From Lentisphaeria bacterium (GTDB taxonomy: Bacteria > Verrucomicrobiota > Lentisphaeria > Victivallales > UBA1829), in the NCBI GenBank assembly GCA_017540385.1, contig JAFYBD010000249.1, positions 1 to 17,035 on the forward strand: a stretch of DNA of 17,035 bases, in the 5' to 3' direction. Below the pieces are notes generated by a model that was not told where the DNA came from, searched no databases, and saw nothing but the letters and a program-made list of their open reading frames with translations. Shown one piece after another: positions 1 through 7,684 of this stretch; the first letter of the stretch is position 1; the number at the start of each line of letters is the position of its first letter. Position numbers and translations under genes: made by a program.

Positions 1-456
1 GGTGTAGGTGCAGGCGGGATACTCCGCGTCTTCCCAGTGCGATTTCCGGGCGAGCGCGAGACCGCCGAGCTGGAACCATGCGTCGGCGTAGCCTTCCTTA
101 CGGTACATGCGGTATTCGAGCGGTTCCGGGGAACGGAAATACAGGTACGTGTCGTCCTCGGCTTCGAAGATGTATTCGCCCTCGGGGATGATCACGGTGT
201 TGCGTGTAGCGGGCGTGGTGGAGTGTTCGAACGTCATCTTGCGGATCACGGTGAGGCGTTTGGCCGTTCGCGGGATGCGGATGCCGGAACGCGGGATCGA
301 ACCCTCGGAATCGACGTTCGAACACGCGCAGAGGAGCCCCGCCGTCAGGACGACGACGAGGGCCCGGAGCAGAGACGCGATCCTCCGGCGCACCGGGACG
401 GCTGCGGAGGCCGCGCCCGGCGTGGTATGACGTTTGGTGTGAGCCGAGTTCATCAT
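1..456 (-). CDS. Lipoprotein of unknown function, 3' end outside the window
   Basis: Reading the minus strand from the ATG at 454-456 gives an open frame of 152 codons that reaches the window edge without a stop. The N-terminus is a lipoprotein signal: a basic stretch (RRR, residues 23-25), a hydrophobic core (about 29-42) and the lipobox LCAC with Cys45 as the predicted lipidated residue. The mature part seen here has a stretch like VIIPEGEYIFEAEDD and many aromatic residues, suggesting a beta-rich exported domain, but I recognise no family. It lies 33 bases behind the GH51 stop codon and is probably co-transcribed with it. A second ATG immediately follows (451-453), and neither has a convincing Shine-Dalgarno sequence. 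A link to GH51 function is only inferred from position. The large plus-strand frame over this region is a GC-driven shadow. Confidence 0.72.
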   Translation of the reverse strand, partial: MMNSAHTKRHTTPGAASAAVPVRRRIASLLRALVVVLTAGLLCACSNVDSEGSIPRSGIRIPRTAKRLTVIRKMTFEHSTTPATRNTVIIPEGEYIFEAEDDTYLYFRSPEPLEYRMYRKEGYADAWFQLGGLALARKSHWEDAEYPACTYT

Positions 457-489
457 GGACCGGAGAAGCGTGTTTCTGTTTGCGTTGTT

Positions 490-1995
490 TTATTTCTTTT
501 TCGCGGCCTTCTTTGCCGGAGCTTTCTTCGCGGCGGCGGGCTTGAGCGTGATGGTGGCCACGGAGCAGGGCGGGAGCTCGAAGAGGACCTTGCCGTTCTT
601 CGCGACGACGTCGAGTTTGCGGAGGCCGAGGGCCTTCGGCTTCTCGAACGTGTTGAGGTCGTGGATGTCCTTGCCTGCGAGGATTTCGCCGGAGACGGAC
701 GCGGGGTCGAATCCCCAGACGTCGAGCTCGATCGGGAGCGCCTTGTCTGCGTGGATGTTCGCCGCGCTGACGTGGAGCACGCCGTCCTTGACGGAGGCGG
801 TGTGCGTGAGGGCCTGGAGGGTGGAGCCGTCGATCGGGGCGGCCTGCGCGAAGGTCTCGACGCGGTCGGCGTCCTGGTGGACCTTGTAGAGGTCGAAGAC
901 GTGGCAGGTCGGGGTGACGACCATCTTCTCGCCCTTGGTCAGGATCATGGCCTGGAGCACGTTCACGAGCTGCGCGATGTTCGCCATGCGGACGCGGCGG
1001 TTGTGACGGTGGAAGGTGTTCAGGGAGATCGCCGCGACCATGGCGTCGCGCATGGTGTTCTGCTGGTAGAGGAATCCGGGGTTGGTGCCCTCCTCGACGT
1101 CGAACCAGGTGCCCCATTCGTCGACGAAGAGTCCGACGCGGGCTTCGGGATCGTACTTGTCCATGATGATAGACTGCTTGGTGATGATGGCGTCGATGGC
1201 GCTGGCCTTCTCGAGCGTGGTGTAGTATTCGGGCACGTCGAACTTCGTGGCGGAGCCCTTGTGTTCCCACACGCCCGGCACGGTGTAGTAATGGAGCGTG
1301 ACGGCGTCGAGCCACTGCCCGGCGCTCTGCATCAGGACCTCGGTCCAGTTCATGTCGCCGCCGTTGGCGCCTGCCGCGATGCGGACCAGCTTGTTCTCGC
1401 CGTAGTCGCGGGCGTAGGTGTGGTAACGGCGGAACTGGTCGGCGTAGTATTCGGCGCGCATGTGGCCGTCGCCCCAGGGCTCGTTGCCGAATCCCCAGAA
1501 CTTCACGCCCCAGGGCTCCTTGCGGCCGTTTTTGGCGCGGAGTTCGGTCATCGGGCTCTGCACTTTGGCGTTCAGGTACTCGATCCACTGGGACATCTCC
1601 TGCACGGTGCCGCTGCTGATGTTGCCGTTGATGTACGGTTCCGCGCCGATGAGCTCGCAGAAACGCAGGAATTCGTGGGTTCCGAAAGAATTGTCCTCGG
1701 TGACGCCGCCCCAGGTGTCGTTCACGATGCACGGGCGCTTGGAACGCGGCCCGATGCCGTCGCGCCAGTGGTAGCAGTCGGCGAAGCAGCCGCCCGGCCA
1801 GCGCAGGTTCGGGATGCGGATCCGGCGCAGGACGTCGATCACGTCCTTGCGCATGCCGTCGATGTTCGGGATCTTCGATTTTTCACCGACGAAGAGTCCT
1901 TCGTAGATGCAGTGTCCCAGGTGTTCGGAGAACTGACCGTAGACATGGCGGCTGATGCGCCCGCGGAGGTTTTGTGCGTCGACTATGAGTTTCAC
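490..1995 (-). CDS. GH51 alpha-L-arabinofuranosidase family enzyme
   Basis: A 501-residue protein of the usual length for bacterial intracellular GH51 enzymes, which release terminal arabinofuranose from arabinan, arabinoxylan or their oligosaccharides by a retaining mechanism. Visible family marks are the N-terminal RISRHVYGQFSEHLG (13-27), RWPGGCFADCYHWRDGIG (65-82), the acid/base glutamate E172 in FGNEPWG, and the nucleophile E293 in VDEWGTWFD. The C-terminal beta-sandwich covers about residues 380-485. There is no signal peptide, so it should act in the cytoplasm on imported oligosaccharides. I chose the GTG at 1993-1995 over the ATG at 2055 because AAAGGA lies 8 bases upstream and the protein then starts VKLIVDAQN, typical of the family. 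The last 15 or so residues are a Lys/Ala/Pro tail (AAAKKAPAKKAAKKK), which is unusual for GH51. The substrate is not certain, since some GH51 enzymes act as endoglucanases. Confidence 0.9.
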   Translation of the reverse strand: MKLIVDAQNLRGRISRHVYGQFSEHLGHCIYEGLFVGEKSKIPNIDGMRKDVIDVLRRIRIPNLRWPGGCFADCYHWRDGIGPRSKRPCIVNDTWGGVTEDNSFGTHEFLRFCELIGAEPYINGNISSGTVQEMSQWIEYLNAKVQSPMTELRAKNGRKEPWGVKFWGFGNEPWGDGHMRAEYYADQFRRYHTYARDYGENKLVRIAAGANGGDMNWTEVLMQSAGQWLDAVTLHYYTVPGVWEHKGSATKFDVPEYYTTLEKASAIDAIITKQSIIMDKYDPEARVGLFVDEWGTWFDVEEGTNPGFLYQQNTMRDAMVAAISLNTFHRHNRRVRMANIAQLVNVLQAMILTKGEKMVVTPTCHVFDLYKVHQDADRVETFAQAAPIDGSTLQALTHTASVKDGVLHVSAANIHADKALPIELDVWGFDPASVSGEILAGKDIHDLNTFEKPKALGLRKLDVVAKNGKVLFELPPCSVATITLKPAAAKKAPAKKAAKKK

Positions 1996-2003
1996 GTTTG
2001 GAA

Positions 2004-2009
2004 TCCTTT
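2004..2009 (-). promoter_or_regulatory. Ribosome binding site of the GH51 gene
   Basis: AAAGGA on the minus strand, 8 bases before GTG 1995. It decides in favour of the GTG start over the in-frame ATG 60 bases further upstream, which falls between this site and the predicted -10 box. Confidence 0.65.
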
Positions 2010-2046
2010 CGGTTCGTGTGGTGGTTGGTGTGCGCGCAAACAAGAT

Positions 2047-2074
2047 ACAATACATCGTTCCGGCGAAAAATCAA
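2047..2074 (-). promoter_or_regulatory. Predicted sigma70-like promoter of GH51
   Basis: TTGATT (2069-2074) and TATTGT (2047-2052) are separated by 16 bases, leaving an untranslated leader of roughly 45 bases before GTG 1995. The same TTGATT-N16-TATnnT arrangement stands in front of the alpha-2-macroglobulin gene, and both regions share the ten bases TGTATCTTGT. The call is by eye only. Confidence 0.45.
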
Positions 2075-2107
2075 CCGCGGAACGGCCGAAATCGACCGGA
2101 ACGGCGT

Positions 2108-2172
2108 AAAAAAAGCCCGGCCGGGAAAACCTGTCCGCCGCGGATGCGGCAGAGGGCGCGCCGGTCGGGCCT
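2108..2172 (-). terminator. Intrinsic terminator ending the glyS-lipoprotein operon
   Basis: On the minus strand AGGCCCGACCGG (from 2172) pairs with CCGGCCGGGCTT (to 2113), with one G-U pair and one A-C mismatch over 12 positions. Seven Ts follow immediately (2108-2114). A second short hairpin (GCCGC/GCGGC) sits inside the large loop. It lies 24 bases after the stop of the last lipoprotein gene and separates that operon from the GH51 promoter. Confidence 0.75.
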
Positions 2173-2195
2173 GATGAAGCGTGGGGAGATCGGGC

Positions 2196-3236
2196 TCAGA
2201 AGTCTGCGTCTTCCTCTTCCGCTTCCGCTTCGGTTTCTTCTTCTTCGCCTGCTTCAGCGTCGTATTCGTAGCCCTGATCCTCGCCGGACGGCTGGGCATA
2301 CTGTTCCGCGTTCTGTTCCTCCACGGCTTCCTCGATGTCGGCGGGGGCGGCGCCCTTCAGGATGACCTTGGCGTCCTCGCGGAAGAACACGGCGTTGCTG
2401 TCCTTGCCGAGGTGCTGGATCACGCGGGGCAGCACGATGCCGTCCTCCTGTTCGCGCCAGTCGACGATGAAGGATTCCCTGGAGTCGTCGTCCATGATGA
2501 CGTCGACGCGGGAGATGGTCTTCTCCTCGTTGCTCACGAAGAGGGAGAGTCCGACTGCGGGCGCGCAGAAGCTCTTCAGCTTCACGTCGTAGCAGTGGCA
2601 CCAGCGGTTGTCGATGCGGAATTCGACCGGCTCGTTGACGGTCTTGTTCTCGATTTCGACGACGACTTTCTTCTTGCCCTTCTTGCCGGCGTTTGCGGCC
2701 TCTGTCTCGACCTCGGAAATGGCCGGGTTCTCGCCCTTTTCGAGGCGCTTGAAGCTGCGGAGCTCGATGCGATCGGCGATGCGGTTGAAGTTGGTCGCGA
2801 ACGCATACAGGATGTGGGCGTCGTACGGGATGACCGGGGCGATGCCGTTGGTGAAGGGCTCGAACGTGTAGGTCTCGCTCTTGCCGTCCATGGTGCGCGT
2901 GAACGTGCGGGAGTCGCGGTCGAAGACGACGCTCAGCGCCGTGTCGCCGGGACCGGCGAAGTCGATCGAGAGGGTCGCGATCTGCGCGGAGGTCTTGATG
3001 AAGGACAGGTTCTGGAAATCGGCCTTGGCTTCCCTCGGGATGAAGATCGGGAGTCTGGCCTCCTCCTTTTCGTTGTACTCGGCCAGACGGCGGTCGATGT
3101 GCGCGTTGACCTGGCCGATGTAGTCGCTGTTCGCGTCGGCTTCTTCGTTGGATTTCTTCTCTTCGAAGAACTGGCAGGAAGCCGTGGCGACCGCCGTGGC
3201 AATACCGGCCATGATGAGGAGGGTCTGAGGTTTCAT
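2196..3236 (-). CDS. Probable lipoprotein, LolA-like fold suspected, acidic C-terminal tail
   Basis: A 346-residue exported protein. The N-terminus MKPQTLLIMAGIATAVATASC is a signal peptide ending in a relaxed lipobox (Thr at -3) with Cys21 as the likely lipidation site. The body contains repeated beta-strand-like segments, for example ESFIVDWREQEDGIVLPRV and a preceding RVDVIMDDD. These are of the kind seen in LolA/outer-membrane lipoprotein-carrier-like domains, but the resemblance is weak. A lysine cluster (GKKGKKKVVVE) lies near residue 190. The last 50 residues are strongly acidic (EEEETEAEAEEEDADF) and probably disordered. The start has AGGAA about 9 bases upstream. It follows the next lipoprotein gene by 39 bases, and the operon terminator lies just behind it. 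Function unknown. Confidence 0.8.
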   Translation of the reverse strand: MKPQTLLIMAGIATAVATASCQFFEEKKSNEEADANSDYIGQVNAHIDRRLAEYNEKEEARLPIFIPREAKADFQNLSFIKTSAQIATLSIDFAGPGDTALSVVFDRDSRTFTRTMDGKSETYTFEPFTNGIAPVIPYDAHILYAFATNFNRIADRIELRSFKRLEKGENPAISEVETEAANAGKKGKKKVVVEIENKTVNEPVEFRIDNRWCHCYDVKLKSFCAPAVGLSLFVSNEEKTISRVDVIMDDDSRESFIVDWREQEDGIVLPRVIQHLGKDSNAVFFREDAKVILKGAAPADIEEAVEEQNAEQYAQPSGEDQGYEYDAEAGEEEETEAEAEEEDADF

Positions 3237-3275
3237 GGGAAATTCCTGTTATGGTTGAAGCTGTTTGGCGTTAAT

Positions 3276-4004
3276 TCAGTCCTGTTGGTCCGGGAGCTCG
3301 AAGAGCGCGTCCGGGAGTTCGGGGTTGATCTCCACCTCGCGGAGCGTGCAGCGGACAGGCGCGCCGCCCGTGGTGCTCACGATGCGCGAGGGGAACATCA
3401 CGTCTCCGACGGTCTGGTATTCGGGGAACGTGGAGAAGACTTCGAAGGAATCGTCCGAGGTGGCGGCCCGGAAACTGGTCCAGAGGCGCGAGGACGGGTC
3501 GGCCGTGACCGAGCACGAACTCACGCCCGGCGCGCCGGAGACGTCGAGCCAGTAGACGTAGCGGGCATGGCCGTCGGAGCCGTTCATGACGGAGCGGTCG
3601 GCGGACGCGACCACCGTCTCCGGGGCGAGGATGAGCCGGGCGAAGAACTTCGCCATGTCGGCGGTGGAATCCTTCAGCTCGGACACTGCGCCGGAGGCGT
3701 CGATCTTCGCCGTGCGGGGGCCGTTCACCACGATGGAGACGGTCAGGGGCTGTTCCGCCTCGTTCCAGGTGTAATTCCGGCGGATCATGCCGTCGGAGCG
3801 GAGCTTGACTTCGCAGGTGAAGGGCAGGGCGCCCTCCTGCGTGTAGTCGGCGACGTAGGAGACGGATTTCAGGGGCGCGCCGGAGACGACGAGCGGGGCC
3901 TCTGCGGCGAATTCGTCGCCTGTGAGCGTGGACGTGCATGCCGCGGACGCAAACGCCGCGAGCACGGCAATTCCCGCGAGGGAAAGCGTCTTTGCCAGCG
4001 TCAT
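3276..4004 (-). CDS. Probable lipoprotein with a LolA-like C-terminal signature
   Basis: A 242-residue exported protein with a signal peptide ending ASAAC (Cys23; serine at -3 makes this a relaxed lipobox, so signal peptidase I cleavage is an alternative). The middle has short strands typical of a half-barrel (SVSYVADYTQ, CEVKLRSDG). The end reads LREVEINPELPDALFELP, a close match in form to the closing strand of outer-membrane lipoprotein-sorting/LolA-like proteins, in which a 'v.iNp.lpdslF.lp' ending is common. This suggests a concave lipid- or lipoprotein-binding domain, but a transport role is inference. AGGAGG lies 9 bases before the ATG. The gene starts 32 bases after glyS and is followed by another lipoprotein gene, so all three look co-transcribed. 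Confidence 0.8.
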   Translation of the reverse strand: MTLAKTLSLAGIAVLAAFASAACTSTLTGDEFAAEAPLVVSGAPLKSVSYVADYTQEGALPFTCEVKLRSDGMIRRNYTWNEAEQPLTVSIVVNGPRTAKIDASGAVSELKDSTADMAKFFARLILAPETVVASADRSVMNGSDGHARYVYWLDVSGAPGVSSCSVTADPSSRLWTSFRAATSDDSFEVFSTFPEYQTVGDVMFPSRIVSTTGGAPVRCTLREVEINPELPDALFELPDQQD

Positions 4005-4036
4005 GTCCTGAGTCCTCCTGATTCGTCGTTATAAGC

Positions 4037-5368
4037 TCAGCCGAGCACCTTTTCGTCGAGATAGGCGCGCAGTCCCTCGATCGGGATGCGTTCCTGCGCC
4101 ATCGTGTCGCGTTCGCGCACGGTGACGGCGTTGTCCTCGAGCGAGTCGAAGTCGAACGTCACGCAGTACGGCGTGCCGATTTCGTCCTGACGGCGGTAGC
4201 GCTTGCCGATGTTGCCGGTCACGTCGAGTTCGGTGCGGTAGCGGCCGAGGAATTTCTCCTGCAGGTCCTGGGCGTTCTGATTGAGCTTCTTCGAGAGCGG
4301 GAGGAACGCGACCTGAACGGGTGCGACGGACGCCGGGAAGTGCAGGACCACGCGGACGTCGTCCTCCATGCCCTCTTTCTGCGTCGGTGCGCGGTCTTCG
4401 TCGTAGGCGTTGCAGAGCAGGGCGAGGACCATGCGGTCGAGGCCGACGGAGGTCTCCACCACGGTCGGCAGGAAGCGCTTGTTCGCGACCTGGTCGAAAT
4501 ACTGGAGGTCCTGCTCGGAATACTTCTGGTGCTGGGACATGTCCCAGGTGCCGCGGTGATGGATGCCTTCGAGTTCGCCCCAGCCGAACGGGAATTCGTA
4601 CTCGATGTCGACGGCGGCCTTGGCGTAGTGCGCGAGCTTGTCGTGCGGATGCAGATGGAGCTTCTCCACCGGGAACTTCAGCACGTTCAGGTAGAAGTTC
4701 CAGCGTTCCTGCCGCCAGTATTCGAACCATTCCATCGAGCCTTCGTCCGCACAGAAGAACTCCATTTCCATCTGGGAGAATTCACGGCAGCGGAACGTGA
4801 ACATGCGGGGCGTGATCTCGTTGCGGAACGCCTTGCCGACCTGGGCGATGCCGAAGGGCAGCTGCATGCGCGTGGCGATGCGGATGGAGTGGAAGTCGAG
4901 GAAGATCGGCTGGCAGGTCTCGGCGCGGAGGTAAGCGATGTGCTCCTCGTCGAAGACGGGGCCGACGTAGGTCTTCATCATCAGGTTGAACTCGCGGGGC
5001 GGGGTCAGATCCTTGGAACCGCAGTTCGTGCAGGTGGTCGGGTCGGGCATCTGGTCCACGCGGAAACGCGTCTTGCAGACTTTGCAGTCGCACATGATGT
5101 CGCCGAAACGGTCCACATGGCCGGAGGCTTTCCAGGTCTTCGGATGGCAGATGATTGAGGAGTCGAGGCCGACCACGTTGTTGCGTTTCTCGACCATGTA
5201 GAGCCACCACTGGCGCTCCACGGCGCGTTTCAGCGCGATCCCGTAGGGGCCGTAGTCCCAGAAACCATTGAAGCCACCGTAGATTTCGGAGCTTTGAAAT
5301 ACAAAACCGCGCCGCTTGCAAAGGCTGACGATTTTTTCCATGCATGCATCAATCTGCTGTTCCGACAT
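4037..5368 (-). CDS. glyS: Glycyl-tRNA synthetase, dimeric single-chain (class IIa) type
   Basis: A 443-residue enzyme that charges tRNA(Gly) with glycine using ATP in the cytoplasm. It is the alpha2 type found in many bacteria, archaea and eukaryotes, not the alpha/beta tetramer of E. coli. Motif 1 is in the N-terminal EIYGGFNGFWDYGPYG region (28-43). A zinc-ribbon insert has CKVC (95-98) and CTNC (113-116). Motif 2 is FRNEITPRMFTFRCREFSQM (181-200) and motif 3 is ETSVGLDRMVLALL (305-318). The anticodon-binding domain fills about 345-443. Two usually conserved stretches differ from common bacterial forms: YLRAETCQPIF in place of YLRPETAQGIF, and HHRGTWDMSQH at 270-280. The ATG is preceded by AAAGAAGA at about 10 bases. 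It is first in an operon with two lipoproteins. The symbol glyQS is also used for this type. Confidence 0.96.
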   Translation of the reverse strand: MSEQQIDACMEKIVSLCKRRGFVFQSSEIYGGFNGFWDYGPYGIALKRAVERQWWLYMVEKRNNVVGLDSSIICHPKTWKASGHVDRFGDIMCDCKVCKTRFRVDQMPDPTTCTNCGSKDLTPPREFNLMMKTYVGPVFDEEHIAYLRAETCQPIFLDFHSIRIATRMQLPFGIAQVGKAFRNEITPRMFTFRCREFSQMEMEFFCADEGSMEWFEYWRQERWNFYLNVLKFPVEKLHLHPHDKLAHYAKAAVDIEYEFPFGWGELEGIHHRGTWDMSQHQKYSEQDLQYFDQVANKRFLPTVVETSVGLDRMVLALLCNAYDEDRAPTQKEGMEDDVRVVLHFPASVAPVQVAFLPLSKKLNQNAQDLQEKFLGRYRTELDVTGNIGKRYRRQDEIGTPYCVTFDFDSLEDNAVTVRERDTMAQERIPIEGLRAYLDEKVLG

Positions 5369-5421
5369 TTTTCACAATCTTCTTTCGTTGGGTTGAGGTT
5401 GAAAACAAAAATGCTTCACTC

Positions 5422-5450
5422 AATATAACTCCAACTCACGGAAAAAGCAA
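5422..5450 (-). promoter_or_regulatory. Predicted sigma70-like promoter of glyS
   Basis: TTGCTT (5445-5450) and TATATT (5422-5427) are separated by exactly 17 bases, with a leader of about 45 bases to the glyS ATG. The intergenic stretch is clearly AT-rich compared with the genes. No T-box-like leader was seen, since the leader is too short. Confidence 0.6.
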
Positions 5451-5472
5451 AATGATTTCCCTCTTTTTTAAT

Positions 5473-5500
5473 AAAAAAGCCGGAAAAACGCCCGGCCTGA
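5473..5500 (-). terminator. Intrinsic terminator after pbpC
   Basis: On the minus strand AGGCCGG pairs with CCGGCTT (five GC pairs plus G-U and A-T) around the loop GCGTTTTT, followed by TTTTTT (5473-5478). It begins 4 bases after the pbpC stop codon and isolates that operon from the glyS promoter. Confidence 0.75.
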
Positions 5501-5503
5501 TTT

Positions 5504-7684
5504 TCATTTCTTTTCCGAAACCGTGAAAACCACCGCGTCCACCGCGGAATCGCCCGTGCGGACGGCCTCGACCCGGTGACGGCCCGGCGCGAAAAGCTGT
5601 TTGCCGGGGTTCTCGCCGAGAAACGACCCGTCGACGAACCACTGGGCCCCGGCTCCGGGGGAGAGCTCGAGTTCGACCCCGCGCGGGTCCTCCGCGACGT
5701 ATGCCGACGGGGCGGGGGAGAGGATCCTGAAGGCGTTTTTCTGCGCCTTCGAACACGCCTTGCACATGGCGAGGGGGATGCCGGCTGGCTTGGACGCGGT
5801 TTCGGTCTCCTCGCAGTCGGGCGAGGCCGCGAGACCCGTCTCCGCACAGAGCGCGACCTGTTCCAGGCAGTCCGTGCGGGGCCAGGCGCTGCGGAACGGC
5901 GTGAGATTGTATTTCGCTGCCGCCAGCGAGAGGATTTCGCCCGCGGCCGGAGCGGCCGACGTGCCGCCGACCAGCGAATCCGACCGCGAACCGTCCTTGT
6001 TGCCGAACCAGACCCCGAGCGTGAGCGTTTCGGTGCAGGCGAAACACCACGCGTCGCGGAGATTGTTGCTGGTGCCGGTCTTCCACGCAGCCACGCCGTC
6101 GAATCCCTCCAGCGGGAGCGACGTCAGCATCTCGAGCGTGATCTGCGCCGCGCCCTCCGGGAAGACGCGCGTTCCCGCGGGGATCGTCCGGCCCGGATCG
6201 TGCAGGAACGACACCGGGCGCAGGGCTCCGTCCGTGGCGAGCACGCGGTAGGCGTTCGTGAGCGAGAGCAGCGTATGTCCCGCGCTGCCGAGCGCCATCG
6301 AGAGTCCGTAGGAGCGTTCCGGGCGGGACGAGAGGATGCCGAGGCGCGACGCGAGGTCGACCATGCGGGGTTCGCCGAGCTCGGAGGCCAGTCGGATCGC
6401 CGGGGTGTTCAGCGAACGCGACAGGGCGTAGGAGGCCCGGACGGGCCCGTGGTACGAACCGTCGAAATTGCCGGGCGAATAGTCGCCGTACCGGAGCGGT
6501 GCGTCCAGGATGCGCGTCGCAGCAGTGATGAGGCCGCCCCCGGCCGCTTCGGCGTAGAGGAACGGCTTGAGGGTGGATCCGGCGGAACGGATCGAGATCG
6601 CGGCGTTCACCTGGCCGTCTGCGGGGCCCGTGAAATCGAGCGTGCCGAGGAACGTCAGCACCTCGCCGGAGGCGTTGTCCAGCAGTACGGCTGCCGCGTC
6701 GTGCACCCCCGGCAGATTGTCGCGGCGGCGCTTCAGGATCAGGCGGACGTCGCGCTGGAGTTCGGAGTCGATGGACGAGACCGCCGGTTCGCCGTGGTCG
6801 TAATCCCACCCGGCCGGCAGTTTCTCGAACCGCGCCCTGCGGACGGCGTGGATGGTCTCGTCGGGGACGGACAGATACTCGAAATCGGACTGGTAAGCGA
6901 AGTCGCGGTAACGCAGCGGTTCCTCGCGGTAGATGAGGTCGGCGTCCTCCGCGGTGATGAGCCCGTGGTGGACCAGCAGGTCGAGCACGATCTTCTGGCG
7001 TTTTTTCGCGGCTTCCGGGTGTTTTTTCGGGCTGTATCGGTTCGGCTTCTGCGGGATGCCGCAGATCAGCGCCGCCTCTGCGCGGTTCAGCTGGGACGCG
7101 TGCAGGCCGAAATAATACCGCGCGGCAGCCTCGATGCCGTAGATTTTGCCCCCGCAGGGGATCCGGTTCAGATACTCGGTCAGGATCTCGTCCTTCGTGT
7201 GGAGGCGTTCCAGGCAGCGTGCCATGGCCGCCTGCCGGAACTTGCGGAACAGGCTGGGGCTCCGGTCGCTCAGCGCGAACCCGGCGACCTGCATGGAGAT
7301 GGTGGACGCGCCGGAGATGATCTCCATGTTGCGGAGGTCCTGCCACAGCGCGCGCAGGATCGCGCGGTAATCCACGCCGCTGTGCTCGTAGAACGCGTAG
7401 TCCTCGGCCGACAGCATGATGGCGACGGCGCACGGCGCGACGTCGTCCAGCCGGACCGGGAAGCGCCATTCGTAGTCGTAGGTGGTCTCGTAGAAGACCG
7501 GGCGGCCGCAGCGGTCCAGGTAGGTCCGGGCGGGCGAAACCTTTTTCAGCGCGATCATCGGGTCCTCCACGCAGTACGGCGCGGCGAACCATATCGCCGC
7601 CGGGAGGAGGACGAAAAGGAGGAAAGCCGCCGCGGCGATGCGGACGGCTTTCCGGGAGAGAAGCGAACGGAAGCGGAGCCTCAT
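5504..7684 (-). CDS. pbpC: Penicillin-binding protein 1C (bifunctional peptidoglycan synthase)
   Basis: A 726-residue membrane-anchored, periplasmic enzyme of the class A PBP 1C group. A transmembrane anchor lies at about 15-35. The GT51 glycosyltransferase domain (about 50-250) shows SAEDYAFYEHSGVD with catalytic E94, GASTISMQVAG (125-135) and the LTEYLNRIPCGGKIYGIEAA stretch (168-187). The transpeptidase domain has S370-T-L-K373 (nucleophile S370), S424-L-N426 and K535-T-G-T538, so all catalytic motifs are intact. A PBP1C-specific C-terminal beta domain follows (about 650-726). The GTs of this group polymerise lipid II; the transpeptidase activity of E. coli PBP1C has been hard to show. The ATG overlaps the alpha-2-macroglobulin stop codon by four bases (ATGA), so translation is probably coupled. 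This is the well-known pbpC-yfhM pairing, thought to repair breached wall while the macroglobulin traps proteases. Confidence 0.95.
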   Translation of the reverse strand: MRLRFRSLLSRKAVRIAAAAFLLFVLLPAAIWFAAPYCVEDPMIALKKVSPARTYLDRCGRPVFYETTYDYEWRFPVRLDDVAPCAVAIMLSAEDYAFYEHSGVDYRAILRALWQDLRNMEIISGASTISMQVAGFALSDRSPSLFRKFRQAAMARCLERLHTKDEILTEYLNRIPCGGKIYGIEAAARYYFGLHASQLNRAEAALICGIPQKPNRYSPKKHPEAAKKRQKIVLDLLVHHGLITAEDADLIYREEPLRYRDFAYQSDFEYLSVPDETIHAVRRARFEKLPAGWDYDHGEPAVSSIDSELQRDVRLILKRRRDNLPGVHDAAAVLLDNASGEVLTFLGTLDFTGPADGQVNAAISIRSAGSTLKPFLYAEAAGGGLITAATRILDAPLRYGDYSPGNFDGSYHGPVRASYALSRSLNTPAIRLASELGEPRMVDLASRLGILSSRPERSYGLSMALGSAGHTLLSLTNAYRVLATDGALRPVSFLHDPGRTIPAGTRVFPEGAAQITLEMLTSLPLEGFDGVAAWKTGTSNNLRDAWCFACTETLTLGVWFGNKDGSRSDSLVGGTSAAPAAGEILSLAAAKYNLTPFRSAWPRTDCLEQVALCAETGLAASPDCEETETASKPAGIPLAMCKACSKAQKNAFRILSPAPSAYVAEDPRGVELELSPGAGAQWFVDGSFLGENPGKQLFAPGRHRVEAVRTGDSAVDAVVFTVSEKK

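Noticed and set aside
98..1732. A minus-strand open frame of 544 codons overlapping GH51
   Set aside because: It is the frame-shifted shadow of GH51 and the lipoprotein, with Arg/His/Pro-rich nonsense sequence.
37..2109. A 690-codon plus-strand open frame
   Set aside because: It lies opposite the clear GH51 gene and the lipoprotein gene, its product is a mixture of Arg/Gly/Val/Asp-rich sequence without domains, and it is explained by GC-rich codon bias.
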